Positions 26,303 through 34,648 of a DNA stretch of 64,000 bases are shown piece by piece (the stretch's first letter is position 1; the number at the start of each line of letters is the position of its first letter). The position numbers were made by a program, and so were the translations under genes. The notes beneath the pieces are model-generated. The model did no database searches and was not told the origin of the DNA. It was given only the letters and a program-made list of their open reading frames with translations. The stretch is from Nitrobacter hamburgensis X14 (GTDB lineage: Bacteria > Pseudomonadota > Alphaproteobacteria > Rhizobiales > Xanthobacteraceae), in contig NC_007964.1 in assembly GCF_000013885.1 (NCBI RefSeq), forward strand, positions 2,838,001 to 2,902,000, written 5' to 3'.

Positions 26303-27109
26303 TCACGCCTTGCCGTTTGCGGCATCGACGGCGCGCCGCGCAAGCACCCCGATCAGATGCGCGCGATATTCCGCGCTGCCATGGAGGTCGTTATTCAAGC
26401 CGTCCGCCGACACCGATAATCCATCGAGTGCCTTCGACTTGAAGCTCTTCTTCAAGGCCTCTTCGAATCCCGTCAGGCGGAACACGCCGCCCTCGCCGGC
26501 GCCGGTGACAGCAACGCGCACATCCGACGGCCGCCTGGCGATGAACACGCCGACCAGCGCGTAGCGCGAGGCCTGATTGCGAAATTTCTGATAGGCCGCC
26601 TTCTTCGGCAGCGGAAACATCACCCGGGTGATGATCTCGTCGCTTTCCAGCGCCGTGGAGAACAGGCCCTGGAAAAACTCATACGACTTCAGGCGGCGCT
26701 TGTTGGTGACGATGGTGGCGCCGAGCGCCAGGCAAGCCGCCGGATAATCGGCGGTCGGATCGTTGTTGGCGAGCGCGCCGCCGATAGTCCCCTTGTGGCG
26801 CACGGCAGGATCGCCGATCATTCCGGCGAGTTCGGCCAGCGCCGGGATCGCCTCGCCCACGACCTGTGAATTGGCGACGTCGGCGTGCTTCGCGGTCGCG
26901 CCGATCGCCAGCGAGCGCCCCTTCATCTCGATGCCGTCGAGGCCTTCGATGTGGGAGAGATCGATCAAATGCGCCGGGCTCGCGAGCCGCTGCTTCATGA
27001 CCGGCACCAGCGTGTGGCCGCCGGCGATCAGCATGGCGTCTTCGTTCCTGACCAGCAGGTTGGCGGCCTGCCGCACGGTCGCCGGTCGATGATATTTGAA
27101 TTCGTACAT
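26303..27109 (-). CDS. coxM: Molybdenum hydroxylase FAD subunit (CoxM type)
   Basis: A 268-residue FAD-binding subunit. The two flavin motifs are AGGHT at residues 29-33 and TIGGALANNDPTADYPA from 108, both intact. It passes electrons from the iron-sulfur subunit to a quinone or other acceptor. The start is ATG 27109; the frame above it is open for 60 more codons but lacks conservation. The first codons ATGTACGAAT are duplicated just upstream as a 14-bp tandem repeat, giving a second start with a stop after three codons (ATG TAC GAA TAG). Confidence 0.93.
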   Translation of the reverse strand: MYEFKYHRPATVRQAANLLVRNEDAMLIAGGHTLVPVMKQRLASPAHLIDLSHIEGLDGIEMKGRSLAIGATAKHADVANSQVVGEAIPALAELAGMIGDPAVRHKGTIGGALANNDPTADYPAACLALGATIVTNKRRLKSYEFFQGLFSTALESDEIITRVMFPLPKKAAYQKFRNQASRYALVGVFIARRPSDVRVAVTGAGEGGVFRLTGFEEALKKSFKSKALDGLSVSADGLNNDLHGSAEYRAHLIGVLARRAVDAANGKA

Positions 27110-27127
27110 GGCTATTCGTACATGGCT
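27100..27127. repeat. 14-bp tandem duplication over the coxM start
   Basis: ATTCGTACATGGCT occurs at 27100-27113 and again at 27114-27127 (plus strand). On the coding strand this makes two consecutive ATGTACGAAT start regions, the outer one ended by TAG after three codons. It sits exactly in the coxS-coxM junction, where coxL would be found in relatives with the order S-L-M. Confidence 0.9.
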
Positions 27128-27167
27128 TGAGTTCCCGGAACTGTCCCGCAGTGCAGTGATCCCAGGC

Positions 27168-27653
27168 TCATGCACGATCCGATTTCGCCATCGCCATGGC
27201 GCCGGCCGCAATCGACTCGACGATATTCTGATAGCCGGTGCAACGGCAGAGATTGCCCTCCAACTCCTCGCGAATCGTGTGGCCGTCAAGAGCGTAGCCC
27301 TTGCGTCGAACCAAATCGATCGCGGTCATGATCATGCCCGGGGTACAGAATCCGCATTGCAAGCCGTGATGCTCGCGAAAGGCCTCCTGCATCGGATGCA
27401 GCGGCGCACCGTCCGCGGCAAGGCCTTCGATGGTCCTGACCTCGTGCCCGTCGGCCATCACCGCCAGCGTGGTGCATGACTTCACCGCCTTGCCGTCGAG
27501 ATGCACGATACAGGCGCCGCATTGCGAGGTGTCGCATCCGACGTGAGTGCCGGTCAGGCGCAGATTTTCGCGCAGGAACTGCACCAGCAGCGTGCGGGGA
27601 TCGATATTGGCGGTGGTCGGATTGCCGTTCACGATCAGCGAAATCTTGGCCAT
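27168..27653 (-). CDS. coxS: Molybdenum hydroxylase [2Fe-2S] subunit (CoxS type)
   Basis: A 161-residue iron-sulfur subunit with all eight ligands: the plant-ferredoxin cluster Cys40, Cys45, Cys48 and Cys60 (VGCDTSQCGACIV, KSC) and the second cluster Cys100, Cys103, Cys136 and Cys138 (LQCGFCTPG, LCRCTGYQN). It carries electrons from the molybdenum centre to the FAD subunit. ATG 27653 is preferred over the ATG seven codons upstream because it starts the conserved MAKISLIVNG. The next gene is coxM, 58 bp on, leaving no room for the large subunit. Confidence 0.94.
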   Translation of the reverse strand: MAKISLIVNGNPTTANIDPRTLLVQFLRENLRLTGTHVGCDTSQCGACIVHLDGKAVKSCTTLAVMADGHEVRTIEGLAADGAPLHPMQEAFREHHGLQCGFCTPGMIMTAIDLVRRKGYALDGHTIREELEGNLCRCTGYQNIVESIAAGAMAMAKSDRA

Positions 27654-27800
27654 CGGCACTCTCTTTGGATGCACTGCCGCACATCAGAACGGTCGTTCAA
27701 AAAAAACATTCACGATCATAACATGATAGGGGCCATCCCGATAATGGGCAACCTCAGGCGGGTGCAACACCGGTCGTGACAAAGTAAACCTTTGACGAGC

Positions 27801-28247
27801 CTACCCCTGAACCACCTTGGCGAAGCTTGCGAAAAATTCGTCGGCCAGCTTCTTCGCCGTACCGCCGATCAACCGCTGACCCAATTGCGCCAGCTTGCCG
27901 CCGGTCTGTGCCTCGACATCGTATTTGAGGAGGGTACCGCCATCCTGATCGGCCAGCACCACGGTCGCATCACCCTTGGCAAAACCGGCGACGCCGCCCT
28001 CCCCTTCGCCTGAAATCTTGTATCCGTTCGGTGGGTCGAGATCGCTGAGCGTCACCTTGCCCTTGAAGCGGGCGGATACGGGACCGATCTTCATCTTGGC
28101 GACGGCCTGGAATTCGTTCGCGTCGATCTTGGTCAATTCCTCGCAACCGGGAATGCAGACCTTCAAAACCTCGGGATCGTTGAGCTTGGCCCAGACCGCG
28201 TCGCGGGACGCCGCGAGCAGAACTTCACCGTTCATTGTCATGGCCAT
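27801..28247 (-). CDS. coxG: CoxG family SRPBCC protein
   Basis: A 148-residue CoxG (START/SRPBCC fold) protein: MNGEVLLAASRDAVWAKLNDPEVLKVCIPGCEEL is the typical opening (pfam06240), and LKYDVEAQTGGKLAQLGQRLI the typical ending segment. CoxG is thought to recruit the CO dehydrogenase to the membrane. A very good GAGGAGG ribosome binding site precedes the ATG at 28247; the frame above it is not coding. It leads the minus-strand cox operon, 147 bp before coxS. Confidence 0.92.
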   Translation of the reverse strand: MAMTMNGEVLLAASRDAVWAKLNDPEVLKVCIPGCEELTKIDANEFQAVAKMKIGPVSARFKGKVTLSDLDPPNGYKISGEGEGGVAGFAKGDATVVLADQDGGTLLKYDVEAQTGGKLAQLGQRLIGGTAKKLADEFFASFAKVVQG

Positions 28248-28422
28248 GCGCTTGCCTCCTCGATCACCTGCCGCCCCGTTCGACGGCGTTCGCCCTTCAG
28301 GTAGGGAACAGTGGATAAAAAAGAAAGAGGACCGTGGCCGGAGGCGCGGTGCATAAGCATCGCGACATGATCTGCGCGACATCCTGACCGACGATCCGCG
28401 CATGGTGCGCTGAATAAATAAA

Positions 28423-28526
28423 CTAGAGCCTCGCTTCTGATGGAATCAGAAGCGAGGCTCTATGATTTTGAATTGACGCGTTTTCTTCACGCGAACCGGT
28501 ACCCACTTCGCTCGAAAACGCTCTAG
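28423..28526 (-). repeat. Dispersed two-hairpin repeat, copy 3
   Basis: Hairpin 2 is extended here: AGAGCCTCGCTTCTGAT pairs perfectly with ATCAGAAGCGAGGCTCT around a GGA loop, 17 bp. Hairpin 1 carries the loop GTGGGTACCG (minus strand). Both ends are CTAG. It lies in the gap between coxG and pcaD. Confidence 0.93.
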
Positions 28527-28544
28527 CGCCGGGATTTCAGCGGT

Positions 28545-28633
28545 GTCATTGCCGGGCTTGACCCGGCAATCCATCATCTTCTGAAGTGTATTCGTGAAGA
28601 GCGATGGATACGCGGGTCAAGCCCGCGTATGAC
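28545..28633. repeat. Inverted repeat whose arms are themselves hairpins
   Basis: Left arm 28545-28575 contains ATTGCCGGG-CTTGA-CCCGGCAAT, right arm 28603-28633 contains ATACGCGGG-TCAAG-CCCGCGTAT, and the arms also match each other in inverted order (GTCATTGCC... / ...CGTATGAC). The core GGGCTTGACCC reappears as an inserted module in repeat copies 4 and 5. It forms the leader of the pcaD-like gene. Confidence 0.8.
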
Positions 28634-28661
28634 GTCTGAACATCTGGACGGAGAATACCCG

Positions 28662-29444
28662 ATGCCCATGATCGATGCCGACGGCTGCCTGCTGAACGTC
28701 TCCGTCGAGGGACGCGACGGCGGCCCCACCCTGATGCTGTCGAACGCGCTCGGTTGCACGCTGCAGATGTGGGAGCCGCAGATGGCGGCGCTGTCGAAGC
28801 TGTTCCGCATCGTCCGTTATGACCGGCGCGGCCACGGCAAGTCCGGCGTGCCGCCCGGTCCCTATTCGATAGAACGGTTCGGCCGCGACGTGCTGGCGAT
28901 TCTGGACGACCTCAACATCGCAAAGACGCACTGGTGCGGATTGTCCATGGGCGGCATGGTCGGGCAATGGCTCGGAGCCAACGCGCCGGAGCGCTTCGAT
29001 CGCATCATTCTCGCAAACACCGGTTGCTACTATCCTGACCCGGCCAACTGGTACACCCGCATCAATGCAGTGAAGGAAGGCGGCCTCGCTGCGATCACCG
29101 ACACCGTGATCGGCGGCTGGCTGACCGCCGATTTTCGCGAACGCCAACCGCAGATCGCGGCGAAGCTGAAAGCCATGCTGAGCGCCGCTCCACCGGATGG
29201 CTACATCGCCTGCTGCGAGGCGCTGAGCACGCTGGACCAGCGCGCGCTGCTGCCGCGCATCAAGAGCCCCACGCTTGTCATCGCCGGGCGGCACGACACG
29301 GGAACGCCTATCGCGGCCGGCGAATACATCCGCAGCCATATTCCCGGCGCCAGCATGACCATCCTCGACGCCGCACATATCTCCAATATCGAGCAACCGC
29401 ACGCCTTCACCGAGGCTGTGGCCGGCTTCCTGATGCAACGGTAG
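28662..29444 (+). CDS. pcaD: 3-oxoadipate enol-lactonase-like hydrolase
   Basis: A 260-residue alpha/beta hydrolase. The nucleophile is Ser95 in CGLSMGGMVGQ; VRYDRRGHGKSGVPPGPY and LIIAGRHDTGTP-like (LVIAGRHDTGTP) and AAHISNIEQPHAF supply the Asp and His. This pattern, with FGRDVLAILDDLNI and FRIVRYD, is that of PcaD, which opens the lactone ring in the beta-ketoadipate pathway. No other pca gene is here, so the call rests on sequence alone. ATG 28662 has GGACGGAG upstream; a second ATG follows two codons later. Confidence 0.83.
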   Translation: MPMIDADGCLLNVSVEGRDGGPTLMLSNALGCTLQMWEPQMAALSKLFRIVRYDRRGHGKSGVPPGPYSIERFGRDVLAILDDLNIAKTHWCGLSMGGMVGQWLGANAPERFDRIILANTGCYYPDPANWYTRINAVKEGGLAAITDTVIGGWLTADFRERQPQIAAKLKAMLSAAPPDGYIACCEALSTLDQRALLPRIKSPTLVIAGRHDTGTPIAAGEYIRSHIPGASMTILDAAHISNIEQPHAFTEAVAGFLMQR

Positions 29445-29495
29445 TCAATAAGCGGCCGCAGCCAACCATACGGACAAGAAAGCCGGTGCGATCGT

Positions 29496-30026
29496 TCAGG
29501 AACTGGGATTGCTGAAGGGATAGATTTCCGGCTCTGGCGGCCATTGCCGCACCGGCTCCGTTTTGCGCTGGAACGGCGGCTCGACCGCCATCAGGATCGC
29601 GCCGCCGAGCAGCAGCAGCAGTTCGGTAGCGTGCAGACGCAGCGCGGCCATCTCGCCGACCCGTGACGCCATCACCATGCTGCCGAACGTGATGAGGCTG
29701 CCGATGCCGAGCGCCATCGCCAGCGCCTCGTCGCAGCCGCCGGTTTTCCGGACCGATGCGCGCGTCGTCATCAGCAGGAACACCGCGAAGAACACGACGA
29801 CGGTCATCTTGGCGAGCGCCAGAAGCCAGGCGAATCGTACCAGGTTCATCGACGCGAAATGCAGGTGGTCGCCAAGGAAGAGCGCCACGGACACATTGGG
29901 AAGGTCATAGAGTCCATGCACCGGCGACACCACGATCTTGAAGGCCACGATGGTCCATGCCGGAATGAAATAGAGCGCCAGCAATGCGCCGTTGATCGTG
30001 CTGATCCGCCAGGAGTTCGTCGCCAT
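29496..30026 (-). CDS. Integral membrane protein, four hydrophobic segments
   Basis: A 176-residue protein, unknown to me, with hydrophobic stretches at about residues 10-32, 62-87, 103-122 and 128-147. The N-terminus (NSWRISTINGALLALYFIPAWT) and the TTRASVRKTGG loop are not from a family I know. The C-terminal tail is proline-rich and probably cytoplasmic. It may be related to small membrane proteins of Bradyrhizobiaceae of no known function. It points towards the pcaD-like gene (convergent). Confidence 0.7.
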   Translation of the reverse strand: MATNSWRISTINGALLALYFIPAWTIVAFKIVVSPVHGLYDLPNVSVALFLGDHLHFASMNLVRFAWLLALAKMTVVVFFAVFLLMTTRASVRKTGGCDEALAMALGIGSLITFGSMVMASRVGEMAALRLHATELLLLLGGAILMAVEPPFQRKTEPVRQWPPEPEIYPFSNPSS

Positions 30027-30491
30027 GCCGCCATCCGCTGTTTGCGTGGCCGCTGTCTTCCAGAATCCGGCGCGGCCTTGACGGCGATTAACGTCCGGTA
30101 AACGCGATGCCGCAATTGAAACCTTTTGTTTACCTTAATCGGCCCGTCGGCCTGTGGACAACGTGGAGGACCGCGAGCGGGCAAACACAATCCCGCCGTT
30201 TGGCGGAATTTCTGGAAAGCTCGGGAACTCCTGGTTGCCGCTCCTGACTGGCCTTTCCGGCCCAGCCCTGCCGCTGATAACGGGCTTCTGCCACCTTGCC
30301 ACGGTCGCTCCCGCGCGCCGGAACCGGAAGGCGCGAGGGAATCCACAGCCGCCGGACACCCGGATACGGTCGCCGCGGTTGCCGCACCCGGTTGCCACTG
30401 TTAGACATTGATTCAAGACGCGCCGGTTCGGCTGCCGGAGCCATCACCGCGTCTGATATCGCCGCGTTGGGGACGCAGATTACGGCAGCGC
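30027..30491. other. Intergenic region upstream of the liv operon
   Basis: No gene with family support lies in these 465 bp. The first 110 bp are relatively AT-rich (AAACCTTTTGTTTACCTTAAT near 30120) and may hold promoters for the divergent membrane-protein gene and livH. The rest is GC-rich with no convincing hairpin. Short ORFs on both strands look like shadows. Confidence 0.5.
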
Positions 30492-31406
30492 ATGGATTAT
30501 TTCGCCCAGCAACTGATCAACGGCCTCGTGCTCGGCTCGATCTACGGCCTGATCGCGATCGGCTATACGATGGTCTACGGCATCGTCGGCATGATCAATT
30601 TCGCTCACGGCGACATCTTCATGATCGGCGGCTTCACCGCCCTCATTACCTTCCTAATCCTGGTGTCGATAGGCCTCTCCGCCGTACCGCTGATTCTGCT
30701 CATCATGCTGGTCGTTTCAATGGCCATTACCGCCGTTTACGGCTGGGCTGTCGAACGCATCGCTTATCGGCCGCTGCGACAATCGTTCCGACTCGCGCCG
30801 CTGCTGTCGGCGATCGGCATGTCGTTTGTGCTGTCGAACTTTTCACAGGTGACTCAGGGTGCACAGGTCAAGCCGATACCGCCGCTCATCACCGGCGGCT
30901 ACACGCTGCACGATTCCGGCAACTTCGCGGTGCAATTGTCCAACGTCAAGATCGTGGTGGTGGTCACGACCGTCGTGCTGCTCGCGATCTTCAGCTATAT
31001 CGTGGCGCGCACCCGCTTCGGCCGCGACATGCGCGCCTGCGAGCAGGACCAGACCATGGCGGCGCTGCTCGGCGTCGATGTCGACCGCACCATCTCGATG
31101 ACTTTCGTGATGGGCGCGGCGCTCGCTGCCGTCGCCGGCATGATGTACCTGCTCTATTATGGCCTGGTTGATTTCTTCATGGGCTTCGTCGCCGGCATCA
31201 AGGCGTTCACGGCCGCGGTCCTCGGCGGCATTGGCTCGCTGCCCGGCGCGATGCTTGGCGGCCTCGCGATCGGGCTGATAGAGACCTTCTGGTCGGCTTA
31301 CTTTTCGATCCAGTATAAGGACGTCGCCGCCTTCTCGATCCTGATCGTCGTGCTGATCTTCATGCCGACCGGCCTGCTGGGCCGTCCCGAAGTCGAAAAA
31401 GTCTGA
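30492..31406 (+). CDS. livH: Branched-chain amino-acid ABC transporter permease LivH
   Basis: A 304-residue inner-membrane permease of the LivH class, with about eight hydrophobic segments. FAQQLINGLVLGSIYGLIAIGYTMVYG and MINFAHGDIFMIGGF are the classical N-terminal signature, and the EAA-like loop LLGVDVDRTISMTFVMGAALAA couples to the ATPases. It pairs with LivM to form the channel. ATG 30492 is chosen because the conserved part starts there; the frame is open 28 codons upstream. First gene of a tightly packed livHMGF operon. Confidence 0.95.
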   Translation: MDYFAQQLINGLVLGSIYGLIAIGYTMVYGIVGMINFAHGDIFMIGGFTALITFLILVSIGLSAVPLILLIMLVVSMAITAVYGWAVERIAYRPLRQSFRLAPLLSAIGMSFVLSNFSQVTQGAQVKPIPPLITGGYTLHDSGNFAVQLSNVKIVVVVTTVVLLAIFSYIVARTRFGRDMRACEQDQTMAALLGVDVDRTISMTFVMGAALAAVAGMMYLLYYGLVDFFMGFVAGIKAFTAAVLGGIGSLPGAMLGGLAIGLIETFWSAYFSIQYKDVAAFSILIVVLIFMPTGLLGRPEVEKV

Positions 31407-31417
31407 CGGACCCCGAC

Positions 31418-32803
31418 GTGGCAGCGCCCGTTTCGAGCCAACAGACCGCGACACGCGATCCTGGCATCGCGTTCATCATGAAGAAAGCAGTGGTGAGCGC
31501 GCTGGTGGCGCTGGTGCTGTTCTCGCTCATGATCGGCATCCGCACCGAGACCGGCCCATCCGGACAGTTGGTCTATTCGACGCGCTTCGGTGAACTCGCG
31601 GCCGTGGTCGGCGCGGTGTTCGTCGGCAGCATCGTCATCGAATTGCTGCGGCGCTGGGTCGGACCCGTCGGTGGCGTCGAACTGCCGGCCGGCGTCCGCA
31701 GTGCCTTCTCAACGCTGGGCCGCCTGCTGGCGCCCGCGCTTCTGATCTTCGCGCTGCTGGTGCCGGTGATCTTCTACAATCAACGCTATCTGCTCGACCT
31801 CGGGATCCTCGTGCTCACCTATGTGATGTTGGGTTGGGGCCTCAACGTCGTGGTCGGCCTCGCCGGGCTGCTCGATCTCGGTTACGTCGCGTTTTACGCG
31901 GTCGGCGCCTACTCTTATGCGCTGCTGGCGCAAAGCGGCCTGCCGTTTCCATATTTCACGGATACCTATCCCTATATCGCGATGGATTTCCTGCAACTCG
32001 GTCCCTGGGCGTTCTGGGTGCTGCTGCCGATCTCCGGACTGCTCGCAGCGCTCTGGGGCGTGCTGCTCGGCTTCCCGGTGCTGCGGCTGCGCGGCGACTA
32101 TCTCGCTATCGTCACGCTGGCTTTCGGCGAGATCATCCGGATGGTCATCCTCAACTGGCAGGACCTCACCGGCGGGCCGAACGGCGTCAGCGGCATACCG
32201 CGCCCCACCGTGTTCGGCATTCCCCTGACACCTGGCGAAAACGGTTTCGCGGCGCTGATCGGCGTGCCGTTCTCGCCGACGCATCGCCTCGTCTTCCTGT
32301 TCTATCTGATCCTGACGCTGGCGCTGCTCACCAACTGGGTGACAATCCGCCTGCGGCGACTTCCGATCGGCCGCGTCTGGGAAGCGATGCGCGAGGATGA
32401 GGTCGCCTGCCGCGCGCTCGGCATCAACATCACCACGACAAAACTTTCGGCGTTCGCCATCGGCGCCATGTTCGGCGGCTTCGCCGGCGCATTCTTCGCC
32501 ACCCGCCAGGGCTTCATCAGTCCTGAGTCGTTCACGTTTCAGGAATCGGCACTGGTGCTCGCCATCGTCGTGCTGGGCGGAATGGGCTCGCAGCTCGGGG
32601 TAGCGCTCGCCGCGGTCGCAATGATCGGCGGATTTGAGCTGTTTCGCGGCCTCGATCAGTTCCGCATGCTGGTGTTCGGCGGCGTCATGGTGCTGTTGAT
32701 GGTCTGGCGGCCGCGCGGTCTCGTCAGCCATCGCACCCCCACCGTGTTCCTGCAAAACCAGACCGAGATATCGTCGTCGCTGGTGAAGGAAGGCCACGGA
32801 TGA
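31418..32803 (+). CDS. livM: Branched-chain amino-acid ABC transporter permease LivM
   Basis: A 461-residue permease, the larger LivM partner. An N-terminal extension of about 110 residues with three hydrophobic segments precedes the core, which has LLDLGYVAFYAVGAYSYALLA, RGDYLAIVTLAFGEIIRMVILN and GINITTTKLSAFAIGAMFGGFAGAFFA, the family's conserved loops. The start is GTG at 31418, 11 bp after livH; ATG at 31478 (MKKAVVSALVALVLF) is a possible internal alternative. Its stop overlaps the livG start by ATGA. Confidence 0.94.
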   Translation: MAAPVSSQQTATRDPGIAFIMKKAVVSALVALVLFSLMIGIRTETGPSGQLVYSTRFGELAAVVGAVFVGSIVIELLRRWVGPVGGVELPAGVRSAFSTLGRLLAPALLIFALLVPVIFYNQRYLLDLGILVLTYVMLGWGLNVVVGLAGLLDLGYVAFYAVGAYSYALLAQSGLPFPYFTDTYPYIAMDFLQLGPWAFWVLLPISGLLAALWGVLLGFPVLRLRGDYLAIVTLAFGEIIRMVILNWQDLTGGPNGVSGIPRPTVFGIPLTPGENGFAALIGVPFSPTHRLVFLFYLILTLALLTNWVTIRLRRLPIGRVWEAMREDEVACRALGINITTTKLSAFAIGAMFGGFAGAFFATRQGFISPESFTFQESALVLAIVVLGGMGSQLGVALAAVAMIGGFELFRGLDQFRMLVFGGVMVLLMVWRPRGLVSHRTPTVFLQNQTEISSSLVKEGHG

Positions 32804-33636
32804 CAACGCCCGCACCCATCCTCGCCATTGACGGGCTGACGATGCGCTTCGGCGGCATCCTCGCCGTCAACCGATTGTCGTTCACCGCGCAGCGCCGCCA
32901 CATCACCGCGCTGATCGGGCCGAACGGCGCCGGCAAGACCACAGTGTTCAACTGCATCACCGGATTCTATCGGCCGTCGGGCGGCACCATGCATTTGGTG
33001 CACGATGACGGCGCGACCTTCCGGCTCGATCGCCTGCACGATTTTCGTATCTGCAAATATGCCAAGGTGGCGCGCACCTTCCAGAACATCCGCCTGTTCC
33101 CCGGCATGACGGCGCTGGAAAACCTGATGGTGGCGCAGCACAACGCCCTGATGCGCGCGTCCGGCTTCAGCCTGCTCGGCCTGATCGGCGCGCCGCCGTT
33201 CCGCGCCGCGGAGAAGCAGGCGATCGATCTGGCCCGTGGCTGGCTCGACCGCATCGGCCTGCTGGAACGCGCCGACGACGCCGCCGGCAATCTGCCCTAT
33301 GGCGACCAACGTCGCCTCGAGATCGTGCGCGCGATGTGCGCGCGGCCGGCGCTGCTCTGCCTCGACGAGCCGGCCGCGGGACTCAATGCCAACGAGAGCG
33401 CGAGCCTGAGCGAATTGCTGCTGTCGATCCGCAGCGATTTCAGCACCTCGATCCTTTTGATCGAACACGACATGAGCGTGGTGATGGAAATCTCCGACCA
33501 CATCGTCGTGCTCGACCACGGCGTCAAGATCGCCGACGGAACCCCGCGCGCGGTGCGCGATGATCCGAAAGTCATCGCGGCCTATCTCGGCGCCGACGAG
33601 GACACCGCCGCCGCGGTCATGGAGGGCGGCGCATGA
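32800..33636 (+). CDS. livG: ABC transporter ATPase LivG
   Basis: A 278-residue ATP-binding subunit. Walker A is GPNGAGKTT, the signature region reads NLPYGDQRRLEIVRA (a LivG-type variant of LSGGQ), and Walker B LLCLDEPAAGLNANE. LIEHDMSVVMEISDHIVVLDHG is the H-loop segment. It powers import together with LivF. ATG overlaps the livM stop and its own stop overlaps the livF start (ATGA in both cases), so translation is coupled along the operon. Confidence 0.95.
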   Translation: MTTPAPILAIDGLTMRFGGILAVNRLSFTAQRRHITALIGPNGAGKTTVFNCITGFYRPSGGTMHLVHDDGATFRLDRLHDFRICKYAKVARTFQNIRLFPGMTALENLMVAQHNALMRASGFSLLGLIGAPPFRAAEKQAIDLARGWLDRIGLLERADDAAGNLPYGDQRRLEIVRAMCARPALLCLDEPAAGLNANESASLSELLLSIRSDFSTSILLIEHDMSVVMEISDHIVVLDHGVKIADGTPRAVRDDPKVIAAYLGADEDTAAAVMEGGA

Positions 33637-34376
33637 GCGCGGATGCGGCACCTCTCCTCGCCATTCGGGGGCTCCGCGCCGCATACGGCAAGATCGAAGC
33701 GCTGAAGGGCATCGATCTCGATATCAGCGCCGGCGAGATCGTTGCGCTGATCGGGGCCAACGGCGCCGGCAAATCAACCTTGATGATGACCATCTTCGGC
33801 CGTCCCCGCGCCCTTGCCGGCCAGATCCTGTTCGACGGCCGGGACATCACCTCATTGCCGACGCACGAGGTCTCGCGGCTACGTATCGCGCAATCCCCGG
33901 AAGGGCGGCGCATCTTCCCGCGGATGACGGTCGCGGAGAATCTGCAGATGGGCGCCGACGCCACCCCCGGCAGCGCCGCCGAGCGCAGCACCAGCCTGGA
34001 GCGCGTGCTGAAATTGTTCCCGCGCCTTGAAGAGCGCATGACGCAGCGCGGCGGCACGCTGTCCGGCGGCGAACAGCAGATGCTGGCGATCGGTCGCGCG
34101 CTGATGAGCCGCCCGCGCCTGTTGCTGCTCGACGAACCCTCGCTCGGTCTCGCGCCGCTGATCACCCGCCAGATCTTCGATGCGATTCGCAAACTCAACC
34201 GCGAGGACCACCTCACGGTGCTGATCGTCGAACAAAACGCCAATCACGCCCTGCGCCTCGCCCATCGCGGTTACGTCATGGTCAATGGCCTGATCACGAT
34301 GAGCGGCGCCGGCATGGAACTGCTGCAGCGCCCCGAAATCCGCGCCGCCTATCTCGAAGGCGGCCGCCACACCTGA
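33633..34376 (+). CDS. livF: ABC transporter ATPase LivF
   Basis: A 247-residue ATP-binding subunit with Walker A GANGAGKS, signature LSGGEQQMLAIGRALM, and Walker B LLLLDEPSLGLAPL. IAQSPEGRRIFPRMTVAENL is the typical LivF Q-loop region, with the proline-glutamate-glycine triplet. Last gene of the contiguous livHMGF run; the binding protein follows 272 bp downstream after a repeat element, so it may have its own promoter. Confidence 0.95.
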   Translation: MSADAAPLLAIRGLRAAYGKIEALKGIDLDISAGEIVALIGANGAGKSTLMMTIFGRPRALAGQILFDGRDITSLPTHEVSRLRIAQSPEGRRIFPRMTVAENLQMGADATPGSAAERSTSLERVLKLFPRLEERMTQRGGTLSGGEQQMLAIGRALMSRPRLLLLDEPSLGLAPLITRQIFDAIRKLNREDHLTVLIVEQNANHALRLAHRGYVMVNGLITMSGAGMELLQRPEIRAAYLEGGRHT

Positions 34377-34384
34377 CGCCGCTT

Positions 34385-34513
34385 GAGCGTTTTCGAGCGA
34401 AGCATGTCCTCGGGCTTGACCCGAGGATGGGTATCGGTTCGCGTCAAGAAAACGCGTCAAAACAAAAAGCTAGAACCCCGGCTTTGATTCCATCAGAACG
34501 GAAAGCGCTCTAG
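34385..34513 (+). repeat. Dispersed repeat, copy 4, with extra hairpin module
   Basis: Hairpin 1 contains an insertion, TCCTCGGG-CTTGA-CCCGAGGA, placed between GCGAAG and the GGTATCGG half of the loop. Hairpin 2 is a mixture: one arm CGGCTTTGAT as in copy 1, the other ATCAGAACGG closer to the other copies, so pairing is poor. It begins 8 bp after the livF stop codon. Confidence 0.88.
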
Positions 34514-34648
34514 CCCGGCGACAAGTGACGCGGTCCCCGGATGTCGCGGTGTGCCGAATTTTGTCCATGACACCGGCGGCAAATCATCGGACAATGCCGC
34601 ATAACGACAAAAGTCGGCACCTGACATCCCTCCGCGAGGACCACTCCA

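Noticed and set aside
27110..27167. Remnant of coxL between coxS and coxM
   Set aside because: The 58-bp gap translates in no frame to a CoxL end or start, so no remnant can be shown.
28662..29444. Protocatechuate (pca) operon around the pcaD-like gene
   Set aside because: No pcaB, pcaC, pcaG, pcaH or pcaIJ genes lie nearby; only the single hydrolase is present.
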